Shown piece by piece: positions 62,105 to 64,000 of a stretch of 64,000 nucleotides of DNA. The position numbers were made by a program, and so were the translations under genes. The DNA comes from Nocardia alni (GTDB taxonomy: Bacteria > Actinomycetota > Actinomycetes > Mycobacteriales > Mycobacteriaceae): the NCBI RefSeq assembly GCF_019038435.1, contig NZ_JAGPOX010000011.1:1-64000 (forward strand), read 5' to 3'. A model generated the notes under the pieces. It did not search any database. It was not told where the DNA came from and saw only the letters and a list, made by a program, of their open reading frames with translations. Every line of letters begins with the position of its first letter. Position 1 is the first letter of the stretch.

Positions 62105-62857
62105 GTGAACCGCCTGACGGACCGGGTCGCGGTGGTCACGGGGGCGGCGTCCGGAATCGGGGCGGCCACCGCGAAACGCCTTGCCACGGAAGGCGCCTGC
62201 GTTGTTCTCGCGGATATCGCCGAATCCGGGAACGAACTGGCCGCACGGTTGCGAGGCGAGGGCCGCCGTGCCGAATTCGTGGTCTGCGACGTCTCGCGCG
62301 AGCAAGACTGGGATGCGCTGCGCGAGCGCGTCCATGAGCTGTTCGGTTCGCTGGATGTGCTGTGCAGCAATGCATCCCGGCAGCGCGCCGCAGCCGCGCA
62401 CGAGCTGTCCCGGCACGATTGGGACCAGGGCCTGGCGGTCAACCTGACCCCGTTGTTCCTCGGCGTGCGCACATTCCTGGACGATCTGCGGGCCCGCCAC
62501 GGCAGCGTCATCGCGATCTCCAGCGTGCACGCCCATTTCGGCCTGCCCGGACAGCCCGGATACGCGGCGGCCAAGGGCGGACTGACCGCGCTGGTCCGCC
62601 AGCTCGCGGTGGAGTACGGCTCCGAGCACGTCCGGGTCAACGCCATCCTGCCCGGCCCCATTCTGACCCCCGTCTGGGACGATATCGATGAGGCGGACCG
62701 GCAGCGCTCGGCCGCCGCGACCGCACTACGACGCCTCGGCGATCCCGACGAGGTAGCGGCCGCCGTCGCATTTCTGGCCTCATCCGACGCCTCCTATATC
62801 ACCGGCGCGGAACTCGTCGTGGACGGCGGCTGGAGCGTGCACAAGGAGTCGCGGTGA
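62105..62857 (+). CDS. SDR-family oxidoreductase of the sugar operon
   Basis: A 250-residue SDR: TGAASGIGAATAKRLATEGA (cofactor), SNASRQRAAAAHE (the NNAG-like position reads SNAS), the active site SVHAHFGLPGQPGYAAAKGG (Tyr-x3-Lys), and ITGAELVVDGGW. GTG start at 62105, with GGGG before it; an ATG at 62045 would add 20 weak residues. It likely oxidises the sugar brought in by the ABC transporter. Confidence 0.83.
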   Translation: MNRLTDRVAVVTGAASGIGAATAKRLATEGACVVLADIAESGNELAARLRGEGRRAEFVVCDVSREQDWDALRERVHELFGSLDVLCSNASRQRAAAAHELSRHDWDQGLAVNLTPLFLGVRTFLDDLRARHGSVIAISSVHAHFGLPGQPGYAAAKGGLTALVRQLAVEYGSEHVRVNAILPGPILTPVWDDIDEADRQRSAAATALRRLGDPDEVAAAVAFLASSDASYITGAELVVDGGWSVHKESR

Positions 62858-62897
62858 AATACGTGCAATATTCATAGCGATCGGCAATGATCGAGAT

Positions 62898-63221
62898 ATG
62901 ACCAGCGACGCCGTCCCCACCCCGGACCCGGACCCGCGCGCCGGATCTACCCCGAACAAGCCCTCCCCCGGCAAACGCGCCCTGCGCACCCGCGCCGGAT
63001 ACACCTGGGTCAGCCTGGTAGTCGCGGCGATCATCGGCATCATCGTGCTCATCTTCATCCTGCAGAACCTGGATCAGGTGCACGTGAGCCTGTTCTTCTG
63101 GAGTTTCTCCCTGCCGCTGGGAGTCACCGTCCTGCTGTCGGTGATCGCCGGTGCGCTGGTGATGGGTCTGGTCGGCGGCTGGCGCATCCTGCAACTACGC
63201 CGTGTAGCCAGGCGGGCCTGA
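62898..63221 (+). CDS. LapA-like (DUF1049) membrane protein
   Basis: A 107-residue protein with a charged N-terminal tail and two hydrophobic helices: VSLVVAAIIGIIVLIFILQNLDQVHVSLFFWSFSLPLGVTVLLSVIAGALVMGL in pieces; ILQN..QV.VSFFFW is the DUF1049/LapA signature. It probably inserts in the cell membrane and interacts with lipid-modifying or envelope proteins. Its 3' end overlaps the converging phosphoesterase gene by 27 bases. Confidence 0.87.
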   Translation: MTSDAVPTPDPDPRAGSTPNKPSPGKRALRTRAGYTWVSLVVAAIIGIIVLIFILQNLDQVHVSLFFWSFSLPLGVTVLLSVIAGALVMGLVGGWRILQLRRVARRA

Positions 63222-64000
63222 CGGTCGAGCCACGAGACGGCGATAGGTGACGGTGTCGAATTCCCGGCCGAACTGGTCCACGGCCGTCACCTCCATTTCA
63301 CTGGAGAACATCCCGGGCCGCACATCGACGCGAATGAACGAATACCGGCTGTACCGCACCCGTGACCACGGCGCGGCCTCGAACTGCTGCTTACCGTCGG
63401 CCTCCCACAAGCCACTGCGGGCCACCGCGGTATCGGGCAATTCGTGTCCGCGATAGCTCTCCCCGGAATCGAAGTCACCGTGTGCGGCGCCGCCCCCGCC
63501 GACCACGTAATAGACCGTCCCGTCCTGCTCCGGATAGACGATCGCGTGATCCTTGGCCACCCTTGTCGGCCGACCGTTCCGGATCGGATCGGTGCGCTCG
63601 AAGTTATGGTTGTGCCCCTGGAGCGCCAGATCCACCTGATACTTGTCGAACAGCTCCGCGAACGCCTGTCGCACGCCACCGTCGCTGGCGCCGCCCACGC
63701 CGGTAGCGTAGGCACATTCGTGAAAGAAACAGACGATGAAGTCGATGGCCGGATCCGCGCGATATACCGCGAGCATGCACTCGAGCCAACTCGTCTGCTC
63801 GCCACCGGAATAGCCCAGATTGGCCTGGTACTGATGGCACGCCTCGTTGGCGTCCAGGGACAGCACGGCGACATTGCCGTAGCGGAACGAATACACCGAC
63901 GGACACCCCGCCGGACCGTTCTCGGGCATGTCGATACGCTTGACTAGTCCGCCGTATCCGTGCGTGCCGTAGACCGCCTCCATATCGTGATTGCCGGTGG
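63195..64000 (-). CDS. Metallophosphoesterase, 5' end cut off by the window edge
   Basis: At least 268 residues of a calcineurin-like (purple-acid-phosphatase-type) phosphoesterase. At the edge the frame reads GNHDMEAVYG, the GNHD metal motif; then VCFFHECAYAT (H), and LQGHNHNFERTDPI (GHNHNFER), all metal-binding. The C-terminus is beta-rich. The gene continues past 64000, so the N-terminal DxH motif is not visible. Likely exported or cell-surface phosphatase. Confidence 0.9.
   Translation of the reverse strand, partial: TGNHDMEAVYGTHGYGGLVKRIDMPENGPAGCPSVYSFRYGNVAVLSLDANEACHQYQANLGYSGGEQTSWLECMLAVYRADPAIDFIVCFFHECAYATGVGGASDGGVRQAFAELFDKYQVDLALQGHNHNFERTDPIRNGRPTRVAKDHAIVYPEQDGTVYYVVGGGGAAHGDFDSGESYRGHELPDTAVARSGLWEADGKQQFEAAPWSRVRYSRYSFIRVDVRPGMFSSEMEVTAVDQFGREFDTVTYRRLVARPSGPPGYTA

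Noticed and set aside
61046..62629. 527-codon reverse frame over permease and SDR
   Set aside because: Antisense to two strongly supported genes; low-complexity Asp/Gln/His/Arg.
1..64000. CRISPR array
   Set aside because: No set of regularly spaced identical repeats was found; direct repeats seen are operator pairs only.

Overview
The window is high-GC DNA with dense, short-spaced, often start/stop-overlapping genes, frequent GTG starts, and families typical of Actinomycetia (TIGR03084/TIGR03086-type DinB-like proteins, DUF6461, DUF6924, Methyltransf_19, WYL regulators, VapBC). It fits a Nocardia-like actinomycete; the exact genus cannot be proved from the sequence alone. No rRNA, CRISPR array, integrase or transposase was found.

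Layout. 0-3.1 kb: a polyol/sugar oxidation operon (two zinc MDR dehydrogenases and an SDR). 3.4-10.4 kb: an F420-type LLM oxidoreductase, a membrane acyltransferase, a regulator/hydrolase pair, a VapBC pair whose toxin has lost its N-terminus, and an AraC/EthD pair around a perfect palindrome. 10.5-13.8 kb: a tightly coupled redox operon (secreted or anchored small protein, ApbE-like flavin transferase, ferric-reductase-like membrane protein, NuoF-like flavoprotein, 3Fe-4S ferredoxin). 13.8-22.1 kb: single genes (DUF6461, NTF2-like, WYL regulator/VOC, methyltransferase, secreted S1 protease, large hydrolase, PEBP). 22.2-26.0 kb: PEBP/P450/MFS operon opposite a MarR regulator. 26.0-31.2 kb: a formamide-type amide module (MarR regulator, AmiC-like binding protein, NCS1 permease, FmdB, FmdA); one inverted repeat, ATGAA-N5-TTCAT, lies before the regulator and between permease and fmdB. 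31.2-39.0 kb: a catabolic regulon under a TetR repressor, with the same 19-bp operator at two promoters 6.5 kb apart.

39-57 kb is accessory. HipBA, an amber-interrupted gene, a promoter-driven tRNA-like gene directly joined to a HEPN RNase gene, a nuclease-membrane-PH protein, a DyP peroxidase module, a channel-like protein and a GHKL-ATPase/PD-(D/E)xK fusion lie here. Three same-direction copies of the 3' end of rlmN (intact gene at 55.8 kb, decayed copies at about 51.9 and 47.0 kb) suggest repeated insertion of elements into the rlmN 3' end. The tRNA-like/HEPN pair (44.67-45.71 kb) is my best candidate for an undescribed system.

57-64 kb returns to ordinary metabolism: a ROK regulator divergent from a sugar ABC transporter (lipoprotein, double ATPase, permease) and an SDR, then a LapA-like membrane protein convergent with a metallophosphoesterase that runs off the right edge.
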